Source: Alphaproteobacteria bacterium UBA5343
Lineage (GTDB): Bacteria > Pseudomonadota > Alphaproteobacteria > RF32 > UBA5343
Direction: 5' to 3'
NCBI GenBank assembly: GCA_002410125.1
Contig: DHQH01000079.1
Span: 400-38,626 of the forward strand
DNA length: 38,227 bases
Part shown: one piece after another, positions 8,612 through 15,133 of the stretch
Position numbering within the stretch: the first letter of the stretch is position 1
Layout of the letters: every line of letters starts with the position of its first letter
Translations under genes and position numbers: made by a program
Notes under the pieces: model-generated
What the model was told of the DNA's origin: nothing
Seen by the model: the letters and a program-made list of their open reading frames with translations, nothing else
Database searches by the model: none

Positions 8612-8628
8612 CCTTAAATTCTTTAAGG
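8612..8628 (-). promoter_or_regulatory. Hairpin covering a Shine-Dalgarno in the dnaA leader
   Basis: A perfect 7-bp inverted repeat CCTTAAA/TTTAAGG with a three-base loop. On the minus strand the 3' arm contains AAGG of the Shine-Dalgarno that serves the 22-codon frame starting at 8602. The arrangement resembles a translational gate, but no function is shown. Confidence 0.4.
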
Positions 8629-8955
8629 GGAACTTGATCAAAACATTCTATTTTGCTCGTTCCAAAAAAAAGTATTTAACGTGAAATCGATTCTAAAATC
8701 ATTATCAAATACAAAAAAAATAAGTAAAACTTCATAATATTAGAACTTAACATTTTATAGAGTTAGAGTGTCCTTAAAATATTCAAATTAACTCTTTATT
8801 AAGTTGTTAAAATAAAGTGAGAAAGGGGGCTTAGGTTTAATTATAAATTAAACTTAAATCATAGTGATTTATAAAAATCATTTCTATTTTTTGCGATGAT
8901 TCTATCGCTTTTGCTCTAAAGAAAGTTTCTGTATAATTAAAGTAATTTTACTTTT

Positions 8956-9112
8956 ACCTCAGAGTAACTTTTTCTCTCCTTAATTCTGAGCGACTTTCTC
9001 TCTCTAATTTAGAGAAACTTTCCCTCCTTTATGGCAATCTTCTCTTTTATTCAGATTGATTGCCTCATTTGGAGGATTTTTCTCCCTTTAATTCTGAGCG
9101 ACTTTCTCTCTC
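8956..9112. repeat. Direct-repeat cluster (iteron-like) upstream of dnaA
   Basis: A 25-bp sequence (core CTGAGCGACTTTCTCTCTC) occurs identically at 8980-9004 and 9088-9112. Two diverged relatives lie at about 8959-8980 (AGAGTAACTTTTTCTCTCC) and 9010-9028 (AGAGAAACTTTCCCTCC). Read on the minus strand each unit is GAGnGAAAGTnnCTC, a purine-rich word with short dyad ends. Repeated binding sites for an initiator or a regulator are plausible. Confidence 0.7.
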
Positions 9113-9253
9113 ATTCATTGCTAGAAATACTATTCTCAAAAAAAATAAATTACAATGGTCTAAAACCAGAACATTGCAATTAAATTTCTTGACATAATAA
9201 AATACTAGTCTGTAGTACGAGTCTTTACGAGTGATAAAATCTTTTAAAATCAA

Positions 9254-9287
9254 AAAGAACCGTATTTATATTTAAATACAGTTCTTT
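9254..9287 (-). terminator. Rho-independent terminator of rpsT
   Basis: The arms AAAGAAC-c-GTATTTA (9254-9268) and TAAATAC-a-GTTCTTT (9273-9287) pair with one mismatch. On the minus strand they are followed by TTTTTG and more T-rich sequence. It begins 29 bp after the rpsT stop. Confidence 0.85.
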
Positions 9288-9315
9288 ATATAGCTTTTAA
9301 TATTTTATATTAAGA

Positions 9316-9576
9316 TTATAAAGCCTTAATTTGAGCTGACAATCTAGAAACATTTCTTGAAACAAAGTTCTTATGGAAAATACCTCTGCTAGCAGCTTTC
9401 ATAAGCTCAGACTGAGCTGTTTTTAATAAATCTGTAGCAAGAGTTTTATCTTTAGCTGTAATAGCAGCTTCAACTTTTTTTACAAAAGTACGAGCAGTAG
9501 CTCTTCTTGTACCATTAATGATAGCTCTTTTATTGTTTCTAACGATTCTTTTTTTAGCCGATTTATGATGGGCCAT
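9316..9576 (-). CDS. rpsT: 30S ribosomal protein S20
   Basis: Small basic primary-binding protein of the 30S subunit that contacts the 5' domain and helix 44 of 16S rRNA. The 86-residue product begins MAHHKSAKKRIVRNNKRA and ends KNFVSRNVSRLSAQIKAL, the standard S20 three-helix sequence, of normal length. The ATG is preceded by AAAGGAAAAGAAG. It has a promoter-like TTGACT/TATAAA pair upstream and its own terminator. Its place between ech/mutM and dnaA is a widespread alphaproteobacterial arrangement. Confidence 0.98.
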   Translation of the reverse strand: MAHHKSAKKRIVRNNKRAIINGTRRATARTFVKKVEAAITAKDKTLATDLLKTAQSELMKAASRGIFHKNFVSRNVSRLSAQIKAL

Positions 9577-9636
9577 CTTCTTTTCCTTTAACTATTTTAC
9601 TTCTAAAAATTTAATAACAAATTCATATGTTGTGCT

Positions 9637-9666
9637 TTTATAGACTTAAAAAGTATAATTAGTCAA
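9637..9666 (-). promoter_or_regulatory. Candidate rpsT promoter
   Basis: On the minus strand TTGACT (9666-9661) and TATAAA (9642-9637) are separated by 18 bp. The -10 element lies about 60 bp upstream of the rpsT ATG. A short A/T hairpin (9668-9688) just before it may end the ech transcript. Confidence 0.5.
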
Positions 9667-9716
9667 CTAGTTTTTTCAAAAAAAACTATAGATTATCATT
9701 AATTTTATTAGGGTTT

Positions 9717-10484
9717 TTAAAATTTAGGAGCTCTTTTTTCAACTATAGCCTTAATACCCTCTTCCTTATCATCGCTATCAAGGCTGATATAGGAAAGTTT
9801 TCTCTCAATATTAAGTCCTTCATTAAGGTCATTATTTAGGGCAGAGTTAACAGCTTCTTTCGCCATCAATACAGCATTCTTAGACATTTTACCGATTCTA
9901 CTTGCAGCATCCATTGCTTCATCCATCAGATCACTAAGAGCAACAACTCTTGATACTAAACCGATTCTATCTGCTTCATCGGCTTCAATATTTCTACCAG
10001 TTAAAACCATGTCCATAGTCTTTGCTTTACCAATGGTCTTAGTTAGTCTTTGAGTAGCCCCCAATCCAGGAATAACCCCAATGCTCACTTCTGGCTGTCC
10101 AAATTTTGCATTATCAGCTGCAATAATAAAATCACACATCAAAGCAATCTCGCATCCTGCTCCAATTGCAAATCCAGCAACTGCTGCAATAATAGGTTTT
10201 CTGCATTTTGAAATTTTTAGCCAATCACTATTCATAAAATTATTTAGATAAGCATCTTGAGAATTATTATTAGCTAGTTCTTTAATATCGATTCCTGCTG
10301 CAAAGGCTTTTTCATTTCCGGTGATTATAATGCAATTAATAGATTCGTCATTTTCAAATATATCTAATTGTTGATATAATTCTTTAATCAAATCAGAACA
10401 AACTGCATTCATTGCTTTTTCTTTGTTAAATTCAATAATTCCAACAGATTCTTTGCTTGTAACTTTTATATTTTTATAATCCAT
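9717..10484 (-). CDS. Enoyl-CoA hydratase/isomerase family protein
   Basis: Crotonase-fold protein that would hydrate trans-2-enoyl-CoA, normally as a trimer or hexamer in the cytoplasm. The 255 residues show the oxyanion-hole strands (CIIITGNEKAFAAGIDIKEL and AVAGFAIGAGCEIALMCDFI) with the catalytic Glu in GAGCE. The second conserved Glu region is FGQPEVSIGVIPGLGATQRL, and the C-terminal helix ends VEKRAPKF. These match short-chain enoyl-CoA hydratases (EchA/PaaF/FadB1 type). The ATG follows GAGGTAGATT. It lies 17 bp after a small exported-protein gene and upstream of rpsT, the usual place in this class. The physiological substrate is not determined; paralogues in other acyl-CoA pathways look alike. 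Confidence 0.92.
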   Translation of the reverse strand: MDYKNIKVTSKESVGIIEFNKEKAMNAVCSDLIKELYQQLDIFENDESINCIIITGNEKAFAAGIDIKELANNNSQDAYLNNFMNSDWLKISKCRKPIIAAVAGFAIGAGCEIALMCDFIIAADNAKFGQPEVSIGVIPGLGATQRLTKTIGKAKTMDMVLTGRNIEADEADRIGLVSRVVALSDLMDEAMDAASRIGKMSKNAVLMAKEAVNSALNNDLNEGLNIERKLSYISLDSDDKEEGIKAIVEKRAPKF

Positions 10485-10501
10485 AATCTACCTCAAAACC
10501 T

Positions 10502-10873
10502 CTACTCAATATCGCTTTTAACAGTGATTCTAACAATTAAAGGTGAAATTTTGTTAATTTTTTTAATATCTATATTTTCACCCTCTCGAGAAAGTTTAAT
10601 ATATTTTCTACCCTCTGCTAAATATTGCCATCCAAGTTCCACTAAACTTTCTCTATAAAATGTTTTCAAATTTTCAAAACTATCAGCAACTTCTAAATAA
10701 ACTTCAACAATCTTCCCATCTACTGTATCAAAATTAATTCCTTTCTCTTCAATTAATTTTGCATTCTTATATAATGGAACATCTTCAAACCCCTCAATAA
10801 ATTGAGCTTCATTTGCCATAGCATTAAATACTATAAAACAAAAACACATCAAAAATAAAGTCAGTTTTTTCAT
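10502..10873 (-). CDS. Conserved small exported protein (mutM-ech neighbour)
   Basis: A 123-residue protein with a signal peptide (MKKLTLFLMCFCFIVFNAMA, cleavage probably after ANA/AMA near residue 20). The mature part contains FIEGFEDVPLYKNAKLIEEK, then FDTVDGKIVEVYLEV and SFENLKTFYRESLVELGWQ, and ends in a basic strand region. A similar FD-x-GRIVE...FY...LGW pattern is known from uncharacterised alphaproteobacterial proteins encoded beside ech and mutM, so this looks like the local orthologue. Function is unknown; the protein is probably periplasmic. I chose the second ATG because GGA precedes it, while the ATG at 10885 has no ribosome binding site. It is likely co-transcribed with ech. Confidence 0.75.
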   Translation of the reverse strand: MKKLTLFLMCFCFIVFNAMANEAQFIEGFEDVPLYKNAKLIEEKGINFDTVDGKIVEVYLEVADSFENLKTFYRESLVELGWQYLAEGRKYIKLSREGENIDIKKINKISPLIVRITVKSDIE

Positions 10874-10913
10874 AATTTTTTCCATTAAAATACTTTTATC
10901 TTATATATTTATA

Positions 10914-11756
10914 TCATTTCTGTTTAGATTCACAATAAAAACTCGATCTTCCTCCCAAGAAACTTTTCTTTATCCCGCCAGTTTTATTAAAATCACATTT
11001 ACAATTGGGGCATTTTTGCCCTTCTTTACCATAAACTGCATGCGATAATGTAAAATATCCAACCTCTCCATCTGGCTTTTTATAATCTCTAATAGAAGAA
11101 CCTCCTGCCTTAATAGCTTTATCTAACACATCTTTAATAGCTTTGACTAATTTAATTACTTCTTTTTTATTTAAGGAGTTTGATTCTCTAAAAGGAGAAA
11201 TACCAGCATAATATAATGCTTCACTAGCATAAATGTTCCCGATTCCTACAACTGTTTTTGGGTCAAGTAATGCTGTTTTGATATTTATTTTTTTACTTTT
11301 TAATTTATCTATTAGATATTTTTCATTAAACCCTTTATCAAAAGGTTCAATTCCATTATCTCTAAAGCATCCATGACTATCTATTTGAGCTGATTCGCAA
11401 AGATCAACCATCCCAAATCTACGAGCATCGTTATAAACTAATAATTTTTCATCATCACATTCCAATACCACATGGTCATGCTTTAATTTTTGATAACTTT
11501 TTTTATCCTTTGTTTCAACCGTTCCGCTCATTCCTAAATGCCATATTATACTTTTCTCATTATCGAGTTCTAAAATGAAATATTTTGCTTTGCGATAGAT
11601 TCGTTTAATTGTTGTATTCAAAACATCATTTTCAAAATTATAAGGGATTTCTTTTCTAAGTTTTCGATTGCTAATTTTTATATTTTTAATTTGGTTATTT
11701 AGAAAAACCTTGTTCAAATAATTTTTTACTGTTTCAATTTCTGGTAATTCAGGCAT
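10914..11756 (-). CDS. mutM: Formamidopyrimidine-DNA glycosylase (zinc finger with one Cys replaced)
   Basis: Bifunctional glycosylase/AP lyase that removes 8-oxoguanine and FaPy. The N terminus PELPEIETV keeps the catalytic Pro2 and Glu3, Lys58 lies in RKAKYFILEL, and the helix-two-turn-helix DPKTVVGIGNIYASEALYYAGISP is intact, as is the lesion-recognition region AGGSSIRDYKKPDGEVGYF. The C-terminal zinc finger has Cys249, Cys252 and Cys275, but the usual fourth Cys (FYCxxCQK in relatives) is Lys278 in FYCESKQK. The nucleotide sequence there reads cleanly and the stop follows as expected. Length (280) is normal. It is divergent from the ubiB-like gene at 11795, matching the standard mutM-ubiE/ubiB arrangement. 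Confidence 0.95.
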   Translation of the reverse strand: MPELPEIETVKNYLNKVFLNNQIKNIKISNRKLRKEIPYNFENDVLNTTIKRIYRKAKYFILELDNEKSIIWHLGMSGTVETKDKKSYQKLKHDHVVLECDDEKLLVYNDARRFGMVDLCESAQIDSHGCFRDNGIEPFDKGFNEKYLIDKLKSKKINIKTALLDPKTVVGIGNIYASEALYYAGISPFRESNSLNKKEVIKLVKAIKDVLDKAIKAGGSSIRDYKKPDGEVGYFTLSHAVYGKEGQKCPNCKCDFNKTGGIKKSFLGGRSSFYCESKQK

Positions 11757-11794
11757 AATAACTCCTGTTAGATATAAAATGGTAAAGTTAATTT

Positions 11795-12685
11795 ATGAGT
11801 ATCATATCAGATATAAAAACAATATGTAAAGTTTTTAGACTTTGTAATATCCTTGCAAAGAATAATGCCCTATTTTTAATTGAAGACATCGATTCGTTAG
11901 CGCTGCCTAAATTCACATCTTATATATTTTGGAATAATAATAAATCACCAAAACCCAAAAGGCTATCTAATGCTATTTCAAATATGCCAATAACAATTAT
12001 TGCCTTTGTAGAATTTATAATTAGTAAGTTTGAAATAAAAGATATCAGACTAGATTTTGAGAAAATAGAAATAGAGCCCTCTAATAACTTCAAAAAGATT
12101 TATAAGAAACCTCTAAATATCGATTCTATCTCTACTTGTTATAAAGCTATTACTAATAATAAAGAAGAGGTATTGGTTAAAATTCTAAATTCTGATTTAG
12201 AAAAACAATATTATGACGATATAAAAATTCTTTATTGGTTGGCTACTCAAATAACAAAAGAGGATTCTCCATTAAATAATTACAATCTAACATCTTTAGT
12301 AAAAGAATTTGATGTATCATATCAAAAGAAACTAGATTTAAGATTCGAAGCTGCAGATATTTCAAATTCATATTATAGTAAAATAAAAACTCCAATTGTT
12401 ATATGGGGGCAAACTGATAAAGAAATAATGGTTTTAAAAAACTATGATGATTATTTCAAAATCAAGCCACAACCAATCTCAAAATTAAAAAAAATCAATA
12501 AAAATATTTCTGGTGTAGGATTCGTTTTTGAGGCTACAAATTCTAGAGCAATTAATCATTCAATCAATCCAGAGGATATAAAATATTTACTAAACAGAAA
12601 AGATAAGTGCCAAAGAAAAAACGCACCATTTGGCTGTCTCACAATGATTATTTTAATCTTAGTAATTCTCTATCTATCTAAGTAA
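11795..12685 (+). CDS. Degenerate UbiB/ABC1-like protein lacking kinase catalytic residues
   Basis: UbiB (COQ8/ADCK family) is an atypical kinase/ATPase needed for ubiquinone synthesis. This 296-residue product matches the first part of alphaproteobacterial UbiB in order. IKTICKVFRLCNILAKNNAL corresponds to the N-terminal helix (LLRIARTLARHDAL in relatives). KIYKKPLNIDSISTCYKAIT corresponds to the P-x-AAASIAQV..A loop. EVLVKIL with Lys129 corresponds to VAVKVLRP, DDIKILYWLATQI to the next helix, and EFDVSYQKKLDLRFEAADIS to the E-x-D-LRxEAAN region. The KxGQ motif, the Ala-rich loop, the catalytic HADxHPGN loop and DFG are not recognisable. After about residue 250 the sequence runs into one C-terminal membrane helix (281-294) instead of the 500-residue form. 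Position between mutM and the dut-like gene supports orthology. ubiE is missing. Confidence 0.7.
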   Translation: MSIISDIKTICKVFRLCNILAKNNALFLIEDIDSLALPKFTSYIFWNNNKSPKPKRLSNAISNMPITIIAFVEFIISKFEIKDIRLDFEKIEIEPSNNFKKIYKKPLNIDSISTCYKAITNNKEEVLVKILNSDLEKQYYDDIKILYWLATQITKEDSPLNNYNLTSLVKEFDVSYQKKLDLRFEAADISNSYYSKIKTPIVIWGQTDKEIMVLKNYDDYFKIKPQPISKLKKINKNISGVGFVFEATNSRAINHSINPEDIKYLLNRKDKCQRKNAPFGCLTMIILILVILYLSK

Positions 12686-13219
12686 CTGTCTTTGATAAGT
12701 GCTCATAGATTTATAAACTGCTTTTGCATTCTCATCAGCTCTTTTAATTCCAAGCATAGCCCCCTGCTTATATAACTTCCATGACCTCATCAAATCTTTG
12801 CCACAGCCAACTCCATTAGCTTTCATCCAAGCATAAATCTCAATTGCCTCTTTGTCTTTATTATTAACTCTTCGTTCAATCTCTCTCATCTCAAACGGAG
12901 ATACTCGATTATTCATAACATTTTTGATAATTTGTTTCCATTCGGCTTGTTTTCTTAACTTATATCTAAGTTTTACTTTTCTTTGATTATAAATTGAAAG
13001 CATTCTTTCTTCATCTTGCCTTCTTTTTATCACATCTTCTCTAGATTTATATTCATGAGGTTTAATCTCCACTCCTTTTCTAACATAAAGTGGCAGTCTT
13101 CCTTCATTTTCATTTTTTACAATGTCTCTATACATTTCATCAAGAGATGCCCCAAATGCCATAACATCGGAGTTAATCAAAAATAAACAAGCAAATATAG
13201 TCATAAAAAATATTTTCAT
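12674..13219 (-). CDS. Sel1-like periplasmic protein
   Basis: A roughly 180-residue secreted protein. The N terminus MKIFFMTIFACLFLINSDVMAFG is a signal peptide. The middle is charged and helical (about residues 45-110). The C-terminal part (DKEAIEIYAWMKANGVGCGKDLMRSWKLYKQGAMLGIKRADENA) reads as a Sel1 repeat, a helical scaffold used in protein contacts. The ending KAVYKSMSTYQRQLLR resembles a known alphaproteobacterial protein type with Sel1 near the C terminus. Its 3' end overlaps that of the UbiB-like gene by 12 bp, tail to tail. The longer reading starts with TTG at 13228; I prefer the ATG at 13219, which directly begins the signal peptide. No partner can be named. Confidence 0.75.
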   Translation of the reverse strand: MKIFFMTIFACLFLINSDVMAFGASLDEMYRDIVKNENEGRLPLYVRKGVEIKPHEYKSREDVIKRRQDEERMLSIYNQRKVKLRYKLRKQAEWKQIIKNVMNNRVSPFEMREIERRVNNKDKEAIEIYAWMKANGVGCGKDLMRSWKLYKQGAMLGIKRADENAKAVYKSMSTYQRQLLR

Positions 13220-13311
13220 AACCACCAAACTATCACTTTAAGTTTTAAATTTTATTAACAAATTATGGCTATAATTAGGACAAAGTAAGATTATAAAGGT
13301 AATAAGTTAAA

Positions 13312-13710
13312 ATGGTAAAATATATTCATATCCCAATAGGTAAGACTGCTAATGGTGCCACCCTTGCACTTCCGAATTATGATAATGATAGTGCAAGCTA
13401 TATGAATATCTATGCTGCAATTCCAAATCGTATGCGTATAAAACCAGGAGCAATCGAACATATTAAAACTGGTATTGGCATAGGTATCCCCAAGGGTTAT
13501 GAATGTTTAATTACCAGTAATTATGAAAAAGTTTTAGATCATGGAATGATTGTTTTAGGGGCACCGCTTGCAATATCTAGCACTTTTAGGGATGAGTTGA
13601 TTGTACCAATTGAAAATAAAGGTAAAGAAACAATAGTAATAAATAGGGGTGATGTTATAGCTAATCTTACCATCAACGAAGTCCAACAAATAATCTGGCA
13701 AGAAGTTTAG
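13312..13710 (+). CDS. dUTPase-fold protein with all catalytic motifs lost
   Basis: Trimeric dUTPases cut dUTP to dUMP. The whole 132-residue product aligns with this family: LALPNYDNDSASYMNIYAAI, IKPGAIEHIKTGIGIGIPKGY, HGMIVLGAP, FRDELIVPIENKG and RGDVIANLTINEV are all recognisable. The catalytic signatures are changed. Motif 1 Asp is Asn32, motif 2 PRSG is TSNYEKV (68-74), motif 3 GxIDxDYRGE is LAISSTFRDE with the key Asp as Ser89 and the Tyr as Phe92, and motif 4 RGDRIAQ is RGDVIAN. The C-terminal motif 5 arm (GRGxxGFGSTG) is absent; the protein ends 20-odd residues early. The reading frame is intact and structural residues are kept, so the fold is probably made but without dUTPase activity. 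It sits where dut is found in relatives. Confidence 0.75.
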   Translation: MVKYIHIPIGKTANGATLALPNYDNDSASYMNIYAAIPNRMRIKPGAIEHIKTGIGIGIPKGYECLITSNYEKVLDHGMIVLGAPLAISSTFRDELIVPIENKGKETIVINRGDVIANLTINEVQQIIWQEV

Positions 13711-13777
13711 TTATTGATAAGTAAGTGAAAAAATGATACTATCTCAATTATAGAGTAATATTTAAGTAATTTATATC

Positions 13778-14332
13778 ATGGACTATCACCGTAAACAGAT
13801 AAAAAAATTAGCCTTAAGAACTCACAAAGAGTTTATGAGGAGGTGTTTTAATATCACAAATAGTATTGAGTTGTCTGACTTTGCTAATTTGCGTTATTTT
13901 ACTAACAAACTAAAGGAAGTTAATGATTTTACAAGTGAATCTGATATTAAGGTTTTGAGGGAATACGATTATAGCGATAATGATATAATGATTTGTTCAA
14001 ACTTCTATAAATATGATGACCAATTTAAAGCTCGAATCTTAAAAAATAAACTTCTTTCAAAGAAGTTAGTTCTGTATGCAAACTTAAAGGGGGAGATATT
14101 TTCTCCTAATTTTGAGAATGAAGTTAATATGTGTGCGGCAGAATATTCTCAATATGATAGTGATATTGAAGGCAATAAGAGAGTTCTAGATTCTTTACCT
14201 AAAGCTAAAAACTTTCATCGTGAAGCATGGTTAAATAAGGTATTAAGAGAGTTGGGGTTTGATGAGGAGCAAGAGAATATAAATAATGAGTTTGAAAATA
14301 CTTATCAATTAGAAAAAAACAGAGGCAGATAG
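13778..14332 (+). CDS. Hypothetical protein, 184 aa
   Basis: I do not recognise this gene. The product is soluble, charged and mostly helical, without signal peptide or membrane segment. It begins MDYHRKQIKKLALRTHKEFM. Possibly notable patches are DYSDNDIMICSNFYKYDDQF, a short KLVLYANLKGEIFSPNF strand region and an acidic C terminus (FDEEQENINNEFENTYQLEKNRGR). It follows the dUTPase-like gene after 67 bp and precedes the SH3-domain gene on the same strand, so it may be co-transcribed. No ribosome binding site is clear at the ATG. Codon use resembles its neighbours, so it looks like a real gene, but nothing links it to a function. Confidence 0.6.
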   Translation: MDYHRKQIKKLALRTHKEFMRRCFNITNSIELSDFANLRYFTNKLKEVNDFTSESDIKVLREYDYSDNDIMICSNFYKYDDQFKARILKNKLLSKKLVLYANLKGEIFSPNFENEVNMCAAEYSQYDSDIEGNKRVLDSLPKAKNFHREAWLNKVLRELGFDEEQENINNEFENTYQLEKNRGR

Positions 14333-14420
14333 TTTATATTTAATATTTTTTAATATAATTGTCCTACAGTAAGTTAATAAACAATCATCCAATAATTAGA
14401 TATTACAAGGTTTATGAGCT

Positions 14421-14918
14421 ATGAAAGCAATTAAAACATTTATATTTTTGAGTTTTTTACTTGTTTTTCCATCTATTGCATCTACCCAAATTACAAATTC
14501 AGGCTTACCTTTGCCTAGATTCGTATCTTTAAGACAGAACCAAGCTAACTTAAGATCTGGACCTAATGAGCGATATCCAATTGAATGGGTGTATTTCAAA
14601 AAAGGGTTACCTTTAGAAATTATTGCAGAATTTGATGTTTGGCGTAAAGTCAGAGATTGGGAAGGAACTGAAGGTTGGATTCAAAAAACTTTATTATCTA
14701 GCAAAAGAACTATCAGAGTAAATGGTATTGAAAGAAAGTTATTCTCAAAGGCAGAAGAAAAATCCAAACTAGTTGCAAGAATTGAATCTGGAGTTATTGG
14801 TAGAGTAATGAAATGTCCATCAGATTTAGAATTTTGTAAAGTTGATATTCAAGGGTTTCAGGGTTGGTTAAGACGCAGTGATTTTTGGGGAGTATATACA
14901 GGCGAAAATATTGAATAG
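14421..14918 (+). CDS. Bacterial SH3-domain exported protein
   Basis: A 165-residue protein with a signal peptide (MKAIKTFIFLSFLLVFPSIAS), followed by two SH3-like modules. The first reads RFVSLRQNQANLRSGPNERYPIEWVYFKKGLPLEIIAEFDVWRKVRDWEGTEGWIQKTLLS, with the characteristic NLRSGP, WRKV and GWI positions. The second, LFSKAEEKSKLVARIESGVIGRVMKCP then CKVDIQGFQGWLRRSDFWG, is similar with two cysteines. Such proteins are common in Alphaproteobacteria and are thought to bind peptidoglycan or other envelope components. The ATG has AAGG 13 bases upstream, which is weak. A strong terminator follows. It is convergent with the next gene. Role in cell-envelope binding is an inference from the family. 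Confidence 0.85.
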   Translation: MKAIKTFIFLSFLLVFPSIASTQITNSGLPLPRFVSLRQNQANLRSGPNERYPIEWVYFKKGLPLEIIAEFDVWRKVRDWEGTEGWIQKTLLSSKRTIRVNGIERKLFSKAEEKSKLVARIESGVIGRVMKCPSDLEFCKVDIQGFQGWLRRSDFWGVYTGENIE

Positions 14919-14938
14919 CCCAAAACTTATACTCTAAT

Positions 14939-14976
14939 AAAAGAAGCTCTGATAGAAAAACAGAGCTTCTTTTTGA
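14939..14976 (+). terminator. Rho-independent terminator of the SH3-domain gene
   Basis: A perfect 11-bp stem AAGAAGCTCTG (14941-14951)/CAGAGCTTCTT (14961-14971) with a nine-base loop and a run of T. It begins 21 bp after the stop codon. Confidence 0.92.
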
Positions 14977-15020
14977 TTTGTTGTCTTTGTATAGTAATTC
15001 CTAATGTTATTTGTAGTCTT

Positions 15021-15131
15021 ATTATATGAGTTAAGTTTTAGGCAATAAGAAATTTTGCGATTGATTTTAGCAATTACTAAATGACTTGAGCAAAATATTC
15101 GTAATTAACGAGAAAATTAACCATAGAATAA
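15021..15131. repeat. Dispersed intergenic palindromic repeat, type A copy 2
   Basis: Second copy of the element at 61-173, with the same ordered blocks: ATTATATGAG (15021), AAATTTTGCGA (15050), GAGCAAAATATTC (15088-15100) and CCATAGAATAA (15121-15131). Spacing is conserved apart from a 2-base change in the hairpin loop. The upper stem here is TTTTAG/CTAAA rather than TTTTAC/GTAAA, so the base pair closing the loop has changed on both sides. It ends 2 bp before the stop codon of the downstream minus-strand gene. Confidence 0.75.
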
Positions 15132-15133
15132 GA

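Larger units (their letters stand above)
8603..9253. other. Gene-free dnaA-rpsT intergenic region, possible origin/control region
   Basis: About 800 bp between dnaA and rpsT lack a convincing gene. The part nearest dnaA (8640-8880) is very AT-rich and holds the inverted repeat GTTTAATT-ata-AATTAAAC (8835-8853) and smaller palindromes near 8864-8881 and 8893-8908. The part near 8956-9112 holds purine-rich direct repeats and a 7-bp inverted repeat GGCAATC/GATTGCC (9033-9039 and 9058-9064). Two DnaA-box-like 9-mers occur, TTATACAGA (minus, 8936-8928) and TTATTCAGA (plus, 9047-9055), each one mismatch from TTATNCACA. AT-rich DNA, repeats and near-boxes beside dnaA fit an origin, but no perfect box is present. 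Confidence 0.4.

Noticed and set aside
8837..8851. TTAA-N7-TTAA as a CtrA binding site
   Set aside because: The match is expected often by chance in AT-rich DNA, it is part of a simple palindrome, and there is no evidence in the window that this organism has CtrA.
9189..9214. Plus-strand TTGACA in the dnaA-rpsT gap as a promoter
   Set aside because: The sequence 17 bp downstream is not a -10 element, and no plus-strand gene follows.
9065..9253. A 62-codon minus-strand reading frame in the dnaA-rpsT gap
   Set aside because: It starts with TTG inside the rpsT terminator tail, has no ribosome binding site, and runs through the direct repeats; composition is that of random AT-rich DNA.
13312..13710. 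Frameshift or sequencing error as cause of the lost dUTPase motifs
   Set aside because: Conserved blocks on both sides of each changed motif are in the same frame, and the changes are substitutions rather than shifts.
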